64,000 nt of DNA from Theocolax elegans (taxonomy: Eukaryota; Arthropoda; Insecta; Hymenoptera; Cerocephalidae), in contig CM047429.1 of assembly GCA_026168455.1 (NCBI GenBank), positions 4,155,744 through 4,219,743 of the forward strand, given 5' to 3'. Shown here piece after piece: positions 23,866 through 35,541 of this stretch. How positions within the stretch are numbered: position 1 is the first letter of the stretch; the number at the start of each line of letters is the position of its first letter. The notes beneath the pieces are model-generated. The model saw only the letters and a list, made by a program, of their open reading frames with translations, made no database searches and had not been told where the DNA came from. The position numbers were made by a program, and so were the translations under genes.

Positions 23866-25460
23866 TCAATACTTTACTGTTTCTTTTATTGCTATACATT
23901 CTAAGTAAATTGCTTTTTTTCTTTTTTGTGATTCATTCAATTTTTTTGAAAAGTATGCTACTGGTTTTTCAGTTATTGGATTCTCGTTTAATTGTGGTTG
24001 TTTTAATATTGCACCTATAGCTTTTAAACTTGCATCTGCGTATATGTGTATTGGTAAGTCTGGATCAAATATAGCTAATACTGGTTGAGTACAAAGGAAA
24101 TTTTTCATGTATTCGAAGGCTTCTTGACATTCTTTTCACCAAACAAATTTTTGATTTTTTCTTAATAAGTTATGCAGCGGTTCTAAAATTAGAGAAGTTT
24201 TTGGTACATATTCGTTATAAAAGTTGATTTTTCCTAGAAATTGTCGAACATTTTTCTTATTTTCTGGGACCGGAAAGTTTCTTATGAAAATTAAATTATC
24301 TTTTATCGGAGAAATTGAGTTATGTTAAATTATATGTTCTAGGTATTGCACAGAGTCCAGTGCAAATGTGCACTTTGACAGTTTCAATCTGAATCCTTCC
24401 TTCATAATTGCAACTAATAGTTTTGATAGATGGTCTACATGTTCTTTGAAAGATTTTGAAAATATTAATATGTCATCTATGTAATAGACTGTAAAATTTA
24501 ATAAATTATTTTTTCCTATTATATTGCTTAAAATTCTTTGGAAGATAGCTGGTGATGTTTTTAAACCAAATGGTAAACAGGTCCATTGAAAATGACCTTC
24601 TTGGGTTACAAAGCCTGTTTTTCTTCTGTCTTCAATTCGTAAAGGGATAGACCAAAATGATGAATTTATATCTAGTTTTGAAAAAAAAACTGCAATTTCT
24701 TGTCTTTATTACTAGGTCTTCAATCAGTGAAAACGGTTGTGATTGAGGAATTATGATTTAATTTAAATCTCTAAAATCTATGCATAATCTAGATTTTTTA
24801 TTTTCATCTCTTTTATAAGCTAACGTTACTGGAGCAGCAAATGGGCTGTATGATTCTTCTATTAGGTTTCTTTTACGTAATTGTGAAATTTGTTCTTCTA
24901 TTTCTGTTTTATCTTCGATTGTACATTTATATGGTCATTTACTACAGTATTTATCTATTGTAAAATCTATTCTAGCTTCGTAATCTTTTACAGTACCTAT
25001 ATCATATTTATTTTTTGCAAATATATTTTTATATTTGTCTATTAGATTCTTTATTATTTTTTCTTCATCACGTTTTAAGTGGTTTGTTCAAACGTTGAAG
25101 GTGCTTATTTCGATGTGTTCATTAAAATTGATTTGATACTCATTTATTATATCATTAGATTCGGAATCTTTTAGTTCTATCTCTAATTTTTCATTTTGTA
25201 TCAGTCTGAATTTCTTTATACAATCTAATCCTATTAGAAAGTCATGTTTGAAATTTTTACTGTTAATTATGAACACATTCATGTGATCCTCTATATTTAG
25301 AATCTTTATTTTTATTTTTATTAATCCATCTGTTTTATACACACCATTAATTGTTCTCAAATTTGTTTTTTATTTTTTTATATCATTATTTGTAGATTTT
25401 AAATTTAGTAATTTTGAATTTATTAATGTAACATTTGATCCTGTATCATAGATAGCAGAT
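23866..25460 (-). pseudogene. Element C protease, reverse transcriptase, RNase H
   Basis: The protease starts at the Copia junction: YDTGSNVTLINSK (near 25450-25410) keeps the DTG triad, and after a stop the body continues at 25360-25088 (HDFLIGLDCIKK). RT (about 25060-24120) is decayed, but YYIDDILIFS near 24470-24500 identifies the catalytic box and VRQFLGKINFYNEY the connection. RNase H (24108-23866) has IHIYADASLKAIGAIL and PVAYFSKKLNESQK. Several internal stops and shifts are present. Order and motifs indicate a Gypsy-type pol, and the decay suggests an old copy. Confidence 0.75.
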
Positions 25461-25670
25461 TGTTGGAAAGTAGGCAATCTAACTATCCCGTGTATGAGTG
25501 TATGACGCCTAGCGGTGGCGCTGCGTGCGATTAACTGCGCGCCCGCTTCACTTCGGTTTATACCGCCGATCCGAACGGTTCTACTTGAGTGCTCTTACAA
25601 TAAACTATTTTGTATTATTGACGCTGAGTCTTATTTCTCGTACCTACTCGATTAACTTGAAATCCTAACA
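25461..25670 (+). repeat. Copia 5' LTR
   Basis: 210 bp, TGTTGG...CTAACA. It contains ACAATAAACTATTTTG, an AATAAA polyadenylation signal, about 70 bp from the end. Confidence 0.95.
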
Positions 25671-25872
25671 GGTTATGAGCCCGGCACGCTCCCACCGCGC
25701 AAGGAGCGTGTGAAGTGAAAAGTGTTTCTTTTTGAAAACGGTTTCTAGTTTTTCGAGTGCGACGTAGTTATCGTCGGTGCGGGAGTACAGCTCAGCTTTA
25801 ACCTCCCGAGGCTGTTTACGAGTAGAAAAGGACGTTGTTTCTCAAGAAGAGTAATAATAAGAGAGTGGAAAA

Positions 25873-28335
25873 ATGCAAAAAGCGTCATCTGATGAAGGTA
25901 ATTCCATTAAAGGAAAATGTGAGTACTAGATGATAAGTATATATTAAGATTAATATCGCTTAGTATTTTTCAAGCCGTTAATAATAAAAATAAAATAAAG
26001 CTTAATTAATTTATAGATGTTTTAAGCAAAAAAGTAATTATAAAGTTTGATTTTAAACCTTTAATATAAAAACCTAAAGACGAATAGAATTTTATAAAAA
26101 TTCTTGGAAGCGGCATCCAAGATGGCGTCAAAAATGGCGACGGCGTTACCTCCCCCAGAATTTTTCCCGCTTTTTGAGATGACGCGCAATAGATGCGCGT
26201 GCATATAAAATTCTAGAATGTAGTTAAGAGAGATTTTTGCTCATGTTTTACGACGGTAATGACGATGTAGTATGATGACATATAATATATAGATATAATT
26301 AAATTGTTTTAATATAGGAATTTAAATATTCAATAATTATGTATATATATAAAAAATATAAATACTAAAGATTGTCTATGTGAGGTAAATATATTTTATT
26401 GTTGTTATTAAATAAAGTCAGATTAAGAATTAAGAGAGGTAATTTAACTAAAGGTTATATTTAGTTAAAGGTGAAAAGCAATCAAGAGAGTTTATTTATT
26501 GAGTGGTTATGTTTGATTAAAGAGTGCAATTAATTAAAAGAATTAATCTATTCTGAAGTTACAATTATTGAATGAAATGTAATTAAGAAAAATAATTTGA
26601 TTAAAGCTTATGATTATATGAGGAACTGAAGTCACTTAAGAAAATTTGTTTAATGAAAATTTGTTTGTTCGACTTAAGATTAAAATTTCAAATAGAGTAG
26701 AAAACTAAAGATTATTAATTAAAGAGTGAATTTAAATTTTGGAAATCGAAACAATGAAGAAACCTAAAGAGTAACTAGTAACATATTTTATAAAAAGCGT
26801 TCTGTGTTCGTGAGCGTATGAGTGCACTGTTAGCATATGTGGATTCGTATGTATACCTGCACATATATGCGGAACTGTTCGCAGATTATTACATGCTTTA
26901 AATATGACTATATAATATATTAATTGTCATTCTCTATTCAGGTACTGAAGAACGAATTGGTGAAATTCTAAAGAGAGTATGGAGACAAGAGGGTTTAAAC
27001 AGCCAAGTTACTGGTGAAAAGGTTGCTGTTATCCTGCTAAAGAAACAGTTTAGAAACTGCTATGTCGCTTTGTCTGCACTAAAGATTGTGAAAATAGGTA
27101 TACCGTATTAAAAATGCTAGCTACTTAAGATGTTAGTTAAGAAATTGTTTTATTAAATATAAATATAGCTAAAGTGACGTAATACTTAAGAATTTAAAAC
27201 TAGATAAGAGCACTTAGGAATTTTTGAAATTTACATATTATTTGGAAAAATTAAAGTTGGTATAAATTTAATATTTGACGTCAACTTAAGATATTTGGTT
27301 AGTTAAAATTTATACAACTAAGAGAAAGATAGTTTCGCGAAACTAAAGTTAATTGAAGACGGGATATTTACTTAAGGTGTGTTTTAATAAGACTCTTTGT
27401 TATTACTAAAGGTGTGTTAAATATATTTGATTGAACCGGTTAGTTAAGGAGGGTGAAGATGGTTAAGATGTGTTTATAAGTAGATCTACTTCAATATAAA
27501 TCAAATAAAATTCATTACGTCACGACTTAAGTAATAAAACCTGAATAAGAAATATAGTTACTAGTTATCAATTAAGATAAGATTGAAACTGATTGAATAA
27601 AGATTGAATAAAGATTGAATAAATGTTAATGAGATTTTGGATTATTTACAGTTTAGTTGCAGACGAATGGTTAAAGAATTGTAAATAAAAGTGTAAAAAA
27701 AAAGGAAAAACTGTAAATGTGTATATATTTATTAAATCATTAAAATTACAGGACAATGGTTGAACGATGAAGAGGTGTGTCAGCTTACTGAAGTGTGGCC
27801 AAAGGAGAAAGATATAGTTGAAATACCAATTCACTACTTTTGCAAAAGCATAGAATACGTAACAATGGAAATGTTACAGAATGTAATGGATAAGATGGAT
27901 AAAAAGCATGAGGAAAGGACGCATAACTACCTTGGACAACTCGTTAAGTCTCAAGAAGAGTTTATAACACGTCAAGCTCTTATACAAGAGAACGTTTTAG
28001 AAAAGGTAGTTGGTAACATCATGGTAAAAATGGAGCAAATGTTTACGCACACCAGCATAAGAAGTGCAGAGAGCCGCCTCCAGATTAAAGATACTGAGAA
28101 CCGAACTGAGAAAAGAACCAGCTCTGATGAAGCTCTTCCTAATATTGTAATTGAAGACGAAGCAAAATCCCCTAAGATTTGCGAGCTTGAAGAGAAGGAG
28201 CGCCCTAAACCGAGAATTATCAATATTGAGGTGCTATCTGAAGAGCAGAGTGTTCCATCCTTATCAAAGGATAACCTCGAATTTACACATGAGGAAATCC
28301 AAAGGCTCCCTTCTTTGAGGACGATCTTCAAGTGA
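25873..28335 (+). CDS. Copia gag N-terminus, predicted from three exons
   Basis: Exon 1 (25873-25918) starts at an ATG and ends before GTGAGT. Exon 2 (26942-27097) follows an acceptor TCTCTATTCAG and ends before GTATAC. Exon 3 starts at 27752 after TTAAAATTACAG and runs in frame to a TGA at 28333-28335. Phases match at both joins, giving a continuous frame through KGKC-TEERIGEIL and ALKIVKI-GQWLNDEEV. The introns would be 1023 and 654 bp. The exon 2 peptide is basic and helical-looking; exon 3 is acidic and coiled-coil-prone (VMDKMDKKHEERTHNYL). Near 28305 a one-base shift probably links to the main gag frame (PFFEDDLQ then VKSRESYVQTDE). I do not recognise the N-terminal domain; it could be an element-specific gag extension or a captured exon. 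Splicing is inferred from sequence only. Confidence 0.6.
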
Positions 28336-29729
28336 AATCTAGAGAATCATACGTTCAAACTGATGAGGTTTGTAATCAGTCTGGAAGTGAGGAAGGTGAA
28401 ATCCGTGAGTTCATGGAAATTGAAGATTGGGACTCACCGACCGGTAAGACTAAAATCGAAGTCCCCAAGGGAAAGACTGTAAGTAAACCATTATTAATTA
28501 ACAAGCAAACTAACGAAAATGTTTTAACTAAAGATTGCTTGATTAAATTAATTGAAAACAATGTAAATAGCAAAGTTAATTCAATTTTGAAAGATAAAGA
28601 TAAAGTTAAATCCAATTCAAATGTAACTGATAATTTGTCAGAGAAAATTCTCATGGAGATATTGAATAAAGACAGTAGCACAAACAGAAATTATAAATTG
28701 AATAAGAATGTTAAATTTGAAGTTTTTGAAGACTTTTTAACTTCTGAACTTGTGACTAAGAAACTTGATTATATATTAAAAAGAGAGAATCAGATTAATG
28801 TAAATTTAACTAAATTAGCTGAAGATAAGCATAAAGTAAGAGAGATCATTATAAATCACATTGATATGTGCTATTACACTAAAGTAACGGGCTTAAGAGA
28901 ACCGATTGAAATAATTGAAAAGTTAAAAGAGTTTAAACGATTAGAAACGAAAACAAATAGCATAACTGCTAAAAGAGATGTATATATGCTAAAATACAAT
29001 CCTAATAAAGAGAGTGCAGCCGAATTTTGCGAAAAATTCGAAGACAAAATTAATACTTACGATAATATTTCTAAAGAGACTAAAATTTCAAATAAAGAAA
29101 AACGAGATTTGTTTGTTCAAGCTGTCGCTGAAAAAGTACCGAATATTTTAATAGCTGACTGTGTGAGTCGCGAGACCACCGGTCAGGAGATGTCATTTGT
29201 GAAATTAAAGAATTATCTTTTGCAGATTGAAGGAGTTATGACGAAATCTGAACCACCAAAAACGGCGATGTTTACTCATTTCAATCAGAGAAATCAGAGT
29301 GTGAGAGGTCGTTCCTTTTTTAGAGGAAACACACAGAGAGTGCCGTTAAAGACAGATCGAAGATGTTTTTCTTGCGGTAAGAATGGGCACATAAGCAACA
29401 ACTGTCCAACACCGGGTTTCATCCAGTGCTACAGCTGCAATAAAACTGGCTCTCATGTTGCTAAGGACTGTCCAAAGAGAAAGGCAGAGATGAGTAAAGG
29501 AGACTACATGCCAACTAAAAGACAGAAAGTGGATGTAGCTAACGAAAGCGAGCTTGCTAATTTACGTAGCAGAGGTTTCAGCTCTGGGCGAGGCAGAGGT
29601 GTTTTTAGAACAGTACACCGAAGACAGTTCAAACGAGGCAGAGGAAGGTCGAGTGCTGTACAAGGCACGTCAATGTTGGCTGAGTCTGAATATTCTAAAG
29701 GTAATTGTAATATATATAATGCTGTGTGA
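28332..29729 (+). CDS. Copia gag core with two zinc knuckles
   Basis: 465 codons starting at a GTG in phase with the presumed continuation of exon 3. The middle (about residues 150-330) is a helical Copia gag domain (REPIEIIEKLKEFKRLE, KRDVYMLKYNPNKESAAEF). Two CCHC knuckles follow: CFSCGKNGHISNNC and CYSCNKTGSHVAKDC, then an Arg/Gly-rich tail (RGRGVFRTVHRRQFKRGRGR). Gag forms the particle and the knuckles bind element RNA. The frame ends at 29729 where protease should begin; that segment is deleted. Confidence 0.85.
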   Translation: MKSRESYVQTDEVCNQSGSEEGEIREFMEIEDWDSPTGKTKIEVPKGKTVSKPLLINKQTNENVLTKDCLIKLIENNVNSKVNSILKDKDKVKSNSNVTDNLSEKILMEILNKDSSTNRNYKLNKNVKFEVFEDFLTSELVTKKLDYILKRENQINVNLTKLAEDKHKVREIIINHIDMCYYTKVTGLREPIEIIEKLKEFKRLETKTNSITAKRDVYMLKYNPNKESAAEFCEKFEDKINTYDNISKETKISNKEKRDLFVQAVAEKVPNILIADCVSRETTGQEMSFVKLKNYLLQIEGVMTKSEPPKTAMFTHFNQRNQSVRGRSFFRGNTQRVPLKTDRRCFSCGKNGHISNNCPTPGFIQCYSCNKTGSHVAKDCPKRKAEMSKGDYMPTKRQKVDVANESELANLRSRGFSSGRGRGVFRTVHRRQFKRGRGRSSAVQGTSMLAESEYSKGNCNIYNAV

Positions 29730-31825
29730 TTCGGGTTTACCTATGTGCATGTGGGATTTAGCTGTAAAAGCCTCCGTGTACGTATATAATCGTACACCTC
29801 ATAAATCCATCGATATGAATATACCACTTGAGAAATTCGCTCCGAATTATAGTTTTAGTATGAAACAGTTAAAGAGATTTGGTTGTCTTGGTTACCTAAA
29901 AATACCAAGGAACTCAGGTACAAAATTTAGTAATCAGGCTTTAAGAGGTTTTCTAGTCGGATATATTCAAACAGGATTTATCTTACATGTACCTGAAGAA
30001 AGAAAGTTATATGAAAGTAGACATGTTAGATTTCTAGAAAACTACGTTTATAAAAATTACTTTGGTAAAACTAAAGATAAAGAAATGAAAGATGAAGAAA
30101 CAGTAGTTAAAAGAAAAAGAGGGAGACCTCGTAAGAAGTTGAGAGAAACTGAAGTTATGTACACAATGACTGTAAATAACGATGTGCCAGTCCTAGAAAA
30201 ACAGGATATGAAATATCAAGCATTATTAGCGAAAATTGTTGGTGATCCTCAAACGTATAGAGAAGCTATCAATTCTTCAGAGGGAAAAAGATGGCAAGAG
30301 GCCATCACCACCGAGTTAAACTCATTAAAAAACAGAGACGTGTTTGAAATAATCAAAAGAAATGATATGTCAGAAAATAATGTTAAGGCAAATTTATTAG
30401 ACTCACGATGGGTGTTTAAACGTAAAACTGATGATCAAGGTAACCCAAAATATAAAGCTAGACTAGTTATAAGAGGGTTCAAAGATAGAAATGACTACGA
30501 CTTGAGAGAAACCTACGCACCCGTATCGAGATTGACACTGATAAGATCGTTTTTAGTAATAGCGAATAAGCTTAAGATGCATTTAAAACAACTTGACGTA
30601 GAAGCAGCTTTTCTATATGGGAGCATAGATAAGGAAATATACATGGAAATACCTGAAGGATTTACGACATGTAATACTGATAAAATAAACTATGTATGGA
30701 AACTGAAGAAGTCGTTATATGGTCTGAAAATTAGTCCTAAGAAGTGGAACGATACATTCACCCAAGTAATGATGAAATTAGACTTCGAATTAGGAGATCT
30801 GGATCCCTGTTTATTTGTAAAATCAACAGATAAAGGTTTAATATATTGCTGTTGTATGTTGACGACATTTTAAGGGCAGGAAATAATATTGGTTACGTAA
30901 ATGATGTTAAAGATAGACTAAGTTTAGAATTTACGATTAAAGATTTAGGTGAGCCAAGAGAATACTTGGGAATTAAGATTGAGAGAAACATAGACAATGG
31001 AATATTAAAATTGAGTCAAGAGAAGTTTATAATTAAATTGCTGAAAAGATTTGGATTTGAGAGTACTCACTCAGTGCCAACACCAATGACTACGAGTCAT
31101 GCGACAAATAAAGAGAGAAAAGAAAGATAGGAAACTGAAAATAGTAAAAAGACTGTGCCAGACAGTATCGAGAAGCAGTTGGTTCTCTGTTGTATGTGGC
31201 TAATGCCACTAGACCAGACATATCATACGCAGTGAATGTACTGAGTAGACATCAAGTCAATCCAACAGACTTTGAATGGAAAATAATCAAAAGAGTATTC
31301 AAATATTTGTCAGGAACACGAGATTATTATATTAAGTATGAAGCGAAGTCAACTGAACTCGAATGTTTTACAGACGCAAGTCTCACTGACTGCAAAAACT
31401 CGATTACGACTTGTGGATATGTTATACGTCTATTTGGAGACACAATTGCGTGGAGAACGCATAAACAATCAAACGTTGCTTTATCAACTTGCGAAGCTGA
31501 ATATATAGCGATGAGCGATGCGTGACAAGAACTAATGTCAATACACAATTCTATTAAATATATACTAAAGAAAGATTTGTATCCTATAAAAGTATATTGT
31601 GATAATCTGTCAGCTCAAGTTTGTGCTAAGGCAAATGGAAATAATAAATTAAGACATATGGTTAATAGAAAACAGCATTGTATTAAAGAGTGTGTTAGAG
31701 AAAATTATGTTAATATTACATGGGTGAAATCTAAAGAGAAATTAGCTGATATATTCACTAAAGCATTAGAATCAAGTCAGCATATTAAACAGACTAAAAA
31801 TATTTTCAATATAAATGATTTTTAA
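29730..31825 (+). pseudogene. Copia integrase tail, reverse transcriptase, RNase H
   Basis: The frame joins directly to the integrase C-terminal part (GLPMCMWDLAVKASVYVYNRTPHKSI, FGCLGYLKIP), so protease and the integrase zinc finger/DDE core are missing. A basic KRKRGRPRKK AT-hook-like segment precedes RT. RT has LLDSRWVFKRKTDDQGN, YKARLVIRGF, YAPVSRLTLIR, LDVEAAFLYGSIDKEIYM and, after a one-base shift near 30850, YVDD. A stop at 31128 interrupts before RNase H (31190-31825): ATRPDISYAVN, ECFTDASLTD, LSTCEAEYIA, then after a TGA VYCDNLSAQ and WVKSKEKLADIFTKAL. Motifs and order are Copia type. Confidence 0.9.
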
Positions 31826-31992
31826 TGTATGTTTTCTTTTGTTTCTAGATTCGACCAAAGATGATTGCAGTAGTAAGTGTCCAGATCACCATACTGACAA
31901 CTTTTAAATAAAAAATACTAAGATGATATGTATAATGAATCATAGACAGATTGTTAAGATAAAATGTAAGGTATAGTTAGATTGAGAGGGAG

Positions 31993-32202
31993 TGTTGGAA
32001 AGTAGGCAATCTAACTATCCCGTGTATGAGTGTATGACACCTAGCGGTGGCGCTGCGTGCGGTTAACTGCGTGCCCGCTTCACTTCGGTTTATACCGCCG
32101 ATCCGAACGGTTCTACTTGAGTGCTCTTACAATAAACTATTTTGTATTATTGACGCTGAGTCTTATTTCTCGTACCTACTCGATTAACTTGAAATCCTAA
32201 CA
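31993..32202 (+). repeat. Copia 3' LTR
   Basis: 210 bp, identical to the 5' LTR except three G/A or C/T differences. It is followed by the target duplicate CAGAT. Confidence 0.95.
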
Positions 32203-32259
32203 CAGATATTTTAAAAATATTATTTAATTTTATTGGGAGTTCAATCAATGGTGGTATTA

Positions 32260-33672
32260 TTAGTTTTTTGGATTTTCATCACTTAGTTCTACGTCTAAGG
32301 TTAAATTATTTACTTGTTTGACTTTATTAATTCTATTTTCTTGATCTTTAAACCAGCATTCAGTTTCAGAATGAAAACGTGTTCCTTTTTCTTTTTCTTT
32401 ACATTTTTTCCAAGGTGTTTTTTCATTTTTCTCTTTTGTGTTTGGTTTATTCTTTTTCATATCTAAATTTTTTTGTACATTAAATGTTCTAATTTACTTA
32501 TTTCATTATGTAGGTCTTCAGTATTTGTTAACTTTTCTCTATCAATTTTATCAATTATATAATTTGGCCGACCTATACCAATCAGATCTATCAACGTTTC
32601 ATTGTCAATAGTTTTTTTACTAGCAATAAAATTTTTTCTTTTTTTATAGAGTATTCTAACAATGAACCTGTCTGATATTTAAATGCTAATGCATATTTTA
32701 TTTGAGACCATCCTTTACTGGCAAATGTATTACAAAAATTTTGTTTCCACTCTTCCCAATTTGCTTCAATTGTAAGCTTGAGAAGTGTACAACTATACCA
32801 ATCTGCGGCCCCCATTTCCATAAAAGATTTTAAAATTTCAATTTTTTTGTTATCAATGTTTAAATCAAACCGTTCACATTCTTTTTCAAATTCAATCATC
32901 CATTGATTCGCATTCGAATTTTTACCATCAAATTTTTCAATTGTAAATTCTTTAGCTAATTTTCCAATGTTTATTTTTTCCGATTTTTCTTCGCTTTTTT
33001 CAAGTAATTTCTGTAATAGTTGTACTAATGGTATATCTGCTGCATTCGCTGTCACGTCACTAGTATCTTTGTTTTCAATCAATTCTTCTAAATATTCATC
33101 GTTAAATTGTACATTTCTTTCTTTATCAAAATAAGTATTTTTTAATTCTTTAGTTAAAGTAATCCATACCTGTCTCATTTGGTGTCTTTGTTTTAATGCT
33201 TTCTTTACCTTATTAAACGTGTAGCAAAATTCTTTGGCATCTCGAACTGAGCGCCAGTATCGGATATCAAAGTTATCCATTCCTACTTGTCGGTTTCTTG
33301 TCCGGAGGTGTCCGACTGCCCATCTTCCTCTCGCTCGTCCGTATGTTCTACTTCTAGAGCGAGAGTCCTCTGTAACACCTCTACTACATCTGGGTCAGAA
33401 TCCGGGTCCGGAATCTCCGAATTCTGGGCAGCCATGGACTTAAACCAACCTGTCCTCCGCCTGTTCCGCCAGACACGATCCTCATTTGAGTCTGTCTTGG
33501 CTGCGAACTCTTGAGCCGTATAATTACCCAACAGCCACTGTTGGAGTCGTTCAAACTTTCTATATACAGAGCCGTCTGTACGCATCTCTAACGACTCCAA
33601 GTGCGCCTGGATCTGTTCGCTGAATTGCGTACCAATCCACTGGTCGACTTGCGTAGTCATCGATTCCGACAT
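32260..33672 (-). pseudogene. Element C gag
   Basis: Three blocks on the minus strand. The N-terminal block 33672-33283 starts at ATG and holds VDQWIGTQFSEQIQAHLE and FERLQQWLLGNYTAQEF, closely matching gag of element D; it ends at TAG. The second block (33280-32591) in another phase has LAKEFTIEKFDGKNSNANQW and WEEWKQNFCNTFASKGWS, the capsid-like Gypsy gag domain. The third (32460-32260) has a Cys/His cluster CKEKEKGTRFHSETECWF, a knuckle-like remnant. The frame breaks are small. The protease start follows and is cut by the Copia insertion. Confidence 0.75.
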
Positions 33673-34237
33673 TTTAATCTGAACAAAATACCGCTACGCT
33701 TATTTACAAAAAAAATTTGAGTCGCTTTTCGCTTTACCTGTGCAAGGTATGCTTTTCTTCAAATTATTAGGTGGCTTTAAATAATAAAATTATTGGGTAA
33801 CTAAGTTGAAGAATTAATTCTTTTCCCTTTGTAATTACAAGAAAAAAATTAAGCACACCTATTTGAAATTTACTTTCCTGCCTAATATAAGAAACTAAGA
33901 TAAAGAATTATATTTTTATAATTATAAATTTATAATTATAAATAATTATAATTATAAGTAACTATAAATTTTACAAACAAATCGAGAGAAAGAAAATTAA
34001 CTTTGTTAAACGCGGGGTTAATTTAATTTATTATAAGAGAATTAAATATACAATATTAAATGTAAAAAAAAATTTTACGACTTGTGAATAAATTAAATTA
34101 AAAACAAGAAAAAATTGTTTAAATCCGACTAAATACGAAAAAATCGAATTTAGTCCGGCTCTCGGTCACCAACGCACGCTGAATATATTATAAAATAAAT
34201 AAATAAATAATTGAATAAATATATAAATAAATATAAA
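33673..34237 (-). other. Leader of element C
   Basis: AT-rich, non-coding. A TGGTGACCGAGAGCCGGAC string (about 34152-34172, minus) could be the primer-binding site, but it lies about 66 bp inside the apparent LTR end, so either the LTR end or the PBS is misplaced by me. Confidence 0.4.
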
Positions 34238-35541
34238 TTGTCACACCGCACTGGGGATCAGGGTGCGGGTGATAAAATCGATATCAATTATAAAAAAACA
34301 GAGAATTTATTAACTGATATAAATTAAGTACACGGTTGCCAGTCGTGTTCGCGGCTATATATGAACGGCTGCTAACTATTAACAATTACGCTTACTTAAT
34401 TATAAAGTTGTTAGGGCTCGTAATTTGGCTCGGTAGAATTGCACGCGCGGCGATATAGCTATTACACGATCGAATATCCGCTCGATCGACGAAAATGGCG
34501 ACGCCGGCCACGTGTACGAATACGCACAAAAGGGGAAATAGCGGCACACAAAAAAAAAAAAAAAAAAAAAAAAAAAACCGAGCTAGATCGATGTCTAACA
34601 CATCGATCATTGCCGCCGTACCTCGCCTCTGGCATATTGGCAGTCGTCCTTGTCACGTCTCTTTTGCTATCTACTTGTCTTCCTTATCTTAGACTGTGAC
34701 GGTTTTTGGACTACGGAACTTTCCAGAGTTCGCATTAGTCTTTTCCTTTTCTTGCGATTCAACTCTTTCTATGTTCTCTCTTGTGCTTCGGTTTTATTTT
34801 TTATTTTTTTATTCCTTTTACTTTATTTTATCTTTTCTATTTTTGGGGAACTAGGGACTAGGACTTTCTATTTTTTCCTACTTCTTTCTTCTCTCTTCCT
34901 TCTCTTCCTACTCTATTCTTCTCTCTTCCTAATATCTTCCTTCTTCTCTCTTCCTTTTCTTTCTTCTTCTACCCTACTTTGGTTTCTTGTTTTCTTCTGT
35001 CTATCTACTTTTATAAAAGAAGGAGTTCCTACCTAGCGTCCATTCATTCTCCCTAGCTTTCATACCCTTTCACACTATCTTTCATCTCCATTCTTTCTTC
35101 TTTCTCTCCATTGCCATTTTTCCTCTTTCATCGTCATTCATTCTCGTCAGTTATATTCTATCTAATAGAATGTGTTAGTTTACCTATTGTCTAGTATGAT
35201 AAGCTATCTTGATTACCTCTGTATCCATTTCCTTTCCTATTCCTCCATTTGTTAGTTACAATGGAAATCTTTCTAACCTAACAACTTTCATTCCCTTCTC
35301 ACTTATGCTTTTCCTTTTTCTCTCTCTTTTTCTCTTGTCTATCTACTTTCTGGAATATTATCTATCCCTAACCTACTCACTCACTCTCTTCCCTTAACTC
35401 TTCTGATTGCGCTTCTTCCTCAGTTTCCACTATGTCTACGACTAAATCTCTTTCTAGAATTTCCGTAGCATCCTTTGCGAGTAAGATTTCTTTTGCCATC
35501 CTTGTCAGCCTCTCGGTCCCTTCCTTTGTTTCCAATAAGGC

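Larger units (their letters stand above)
25461..32202 (+). mobile_element. Copia-type LTR retrotransposon, complete ends
   Basis: LTRs of 210 bp (25461-25670 and 31993-32202) start TGTTGG and end CTAACA; they differ at three positions. A perfect 5-bp target duplication CAGAT flanks the element (25456-25460 and 32203-32207), inside the protease of Gypsy element C. Right after the 5' LTR comes GGTTATGAGCCCGGCACG, resembling an initiator-tRNA-type primer site. A purine tract (TTGAGAGGGAG) precedes the 3' LTR. Domain order gag, (integrase), RT, RNase H is Copia/Pseudoviridae type. Protease and integrase core are deleted, so it is non-autonomous. About 1.4% LTR divergence suggests a recent insertion. 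Confidence 0.95.

Noticed and set aside
34650..35400. Plus-strand hydrophobic frames rich in Phe/Leu/Ser
   Set aside because: They arise from the T/C-rich LINE 3' UTR read on the wrong strand; the same text recurs in the truncated copy at 39962-40563.
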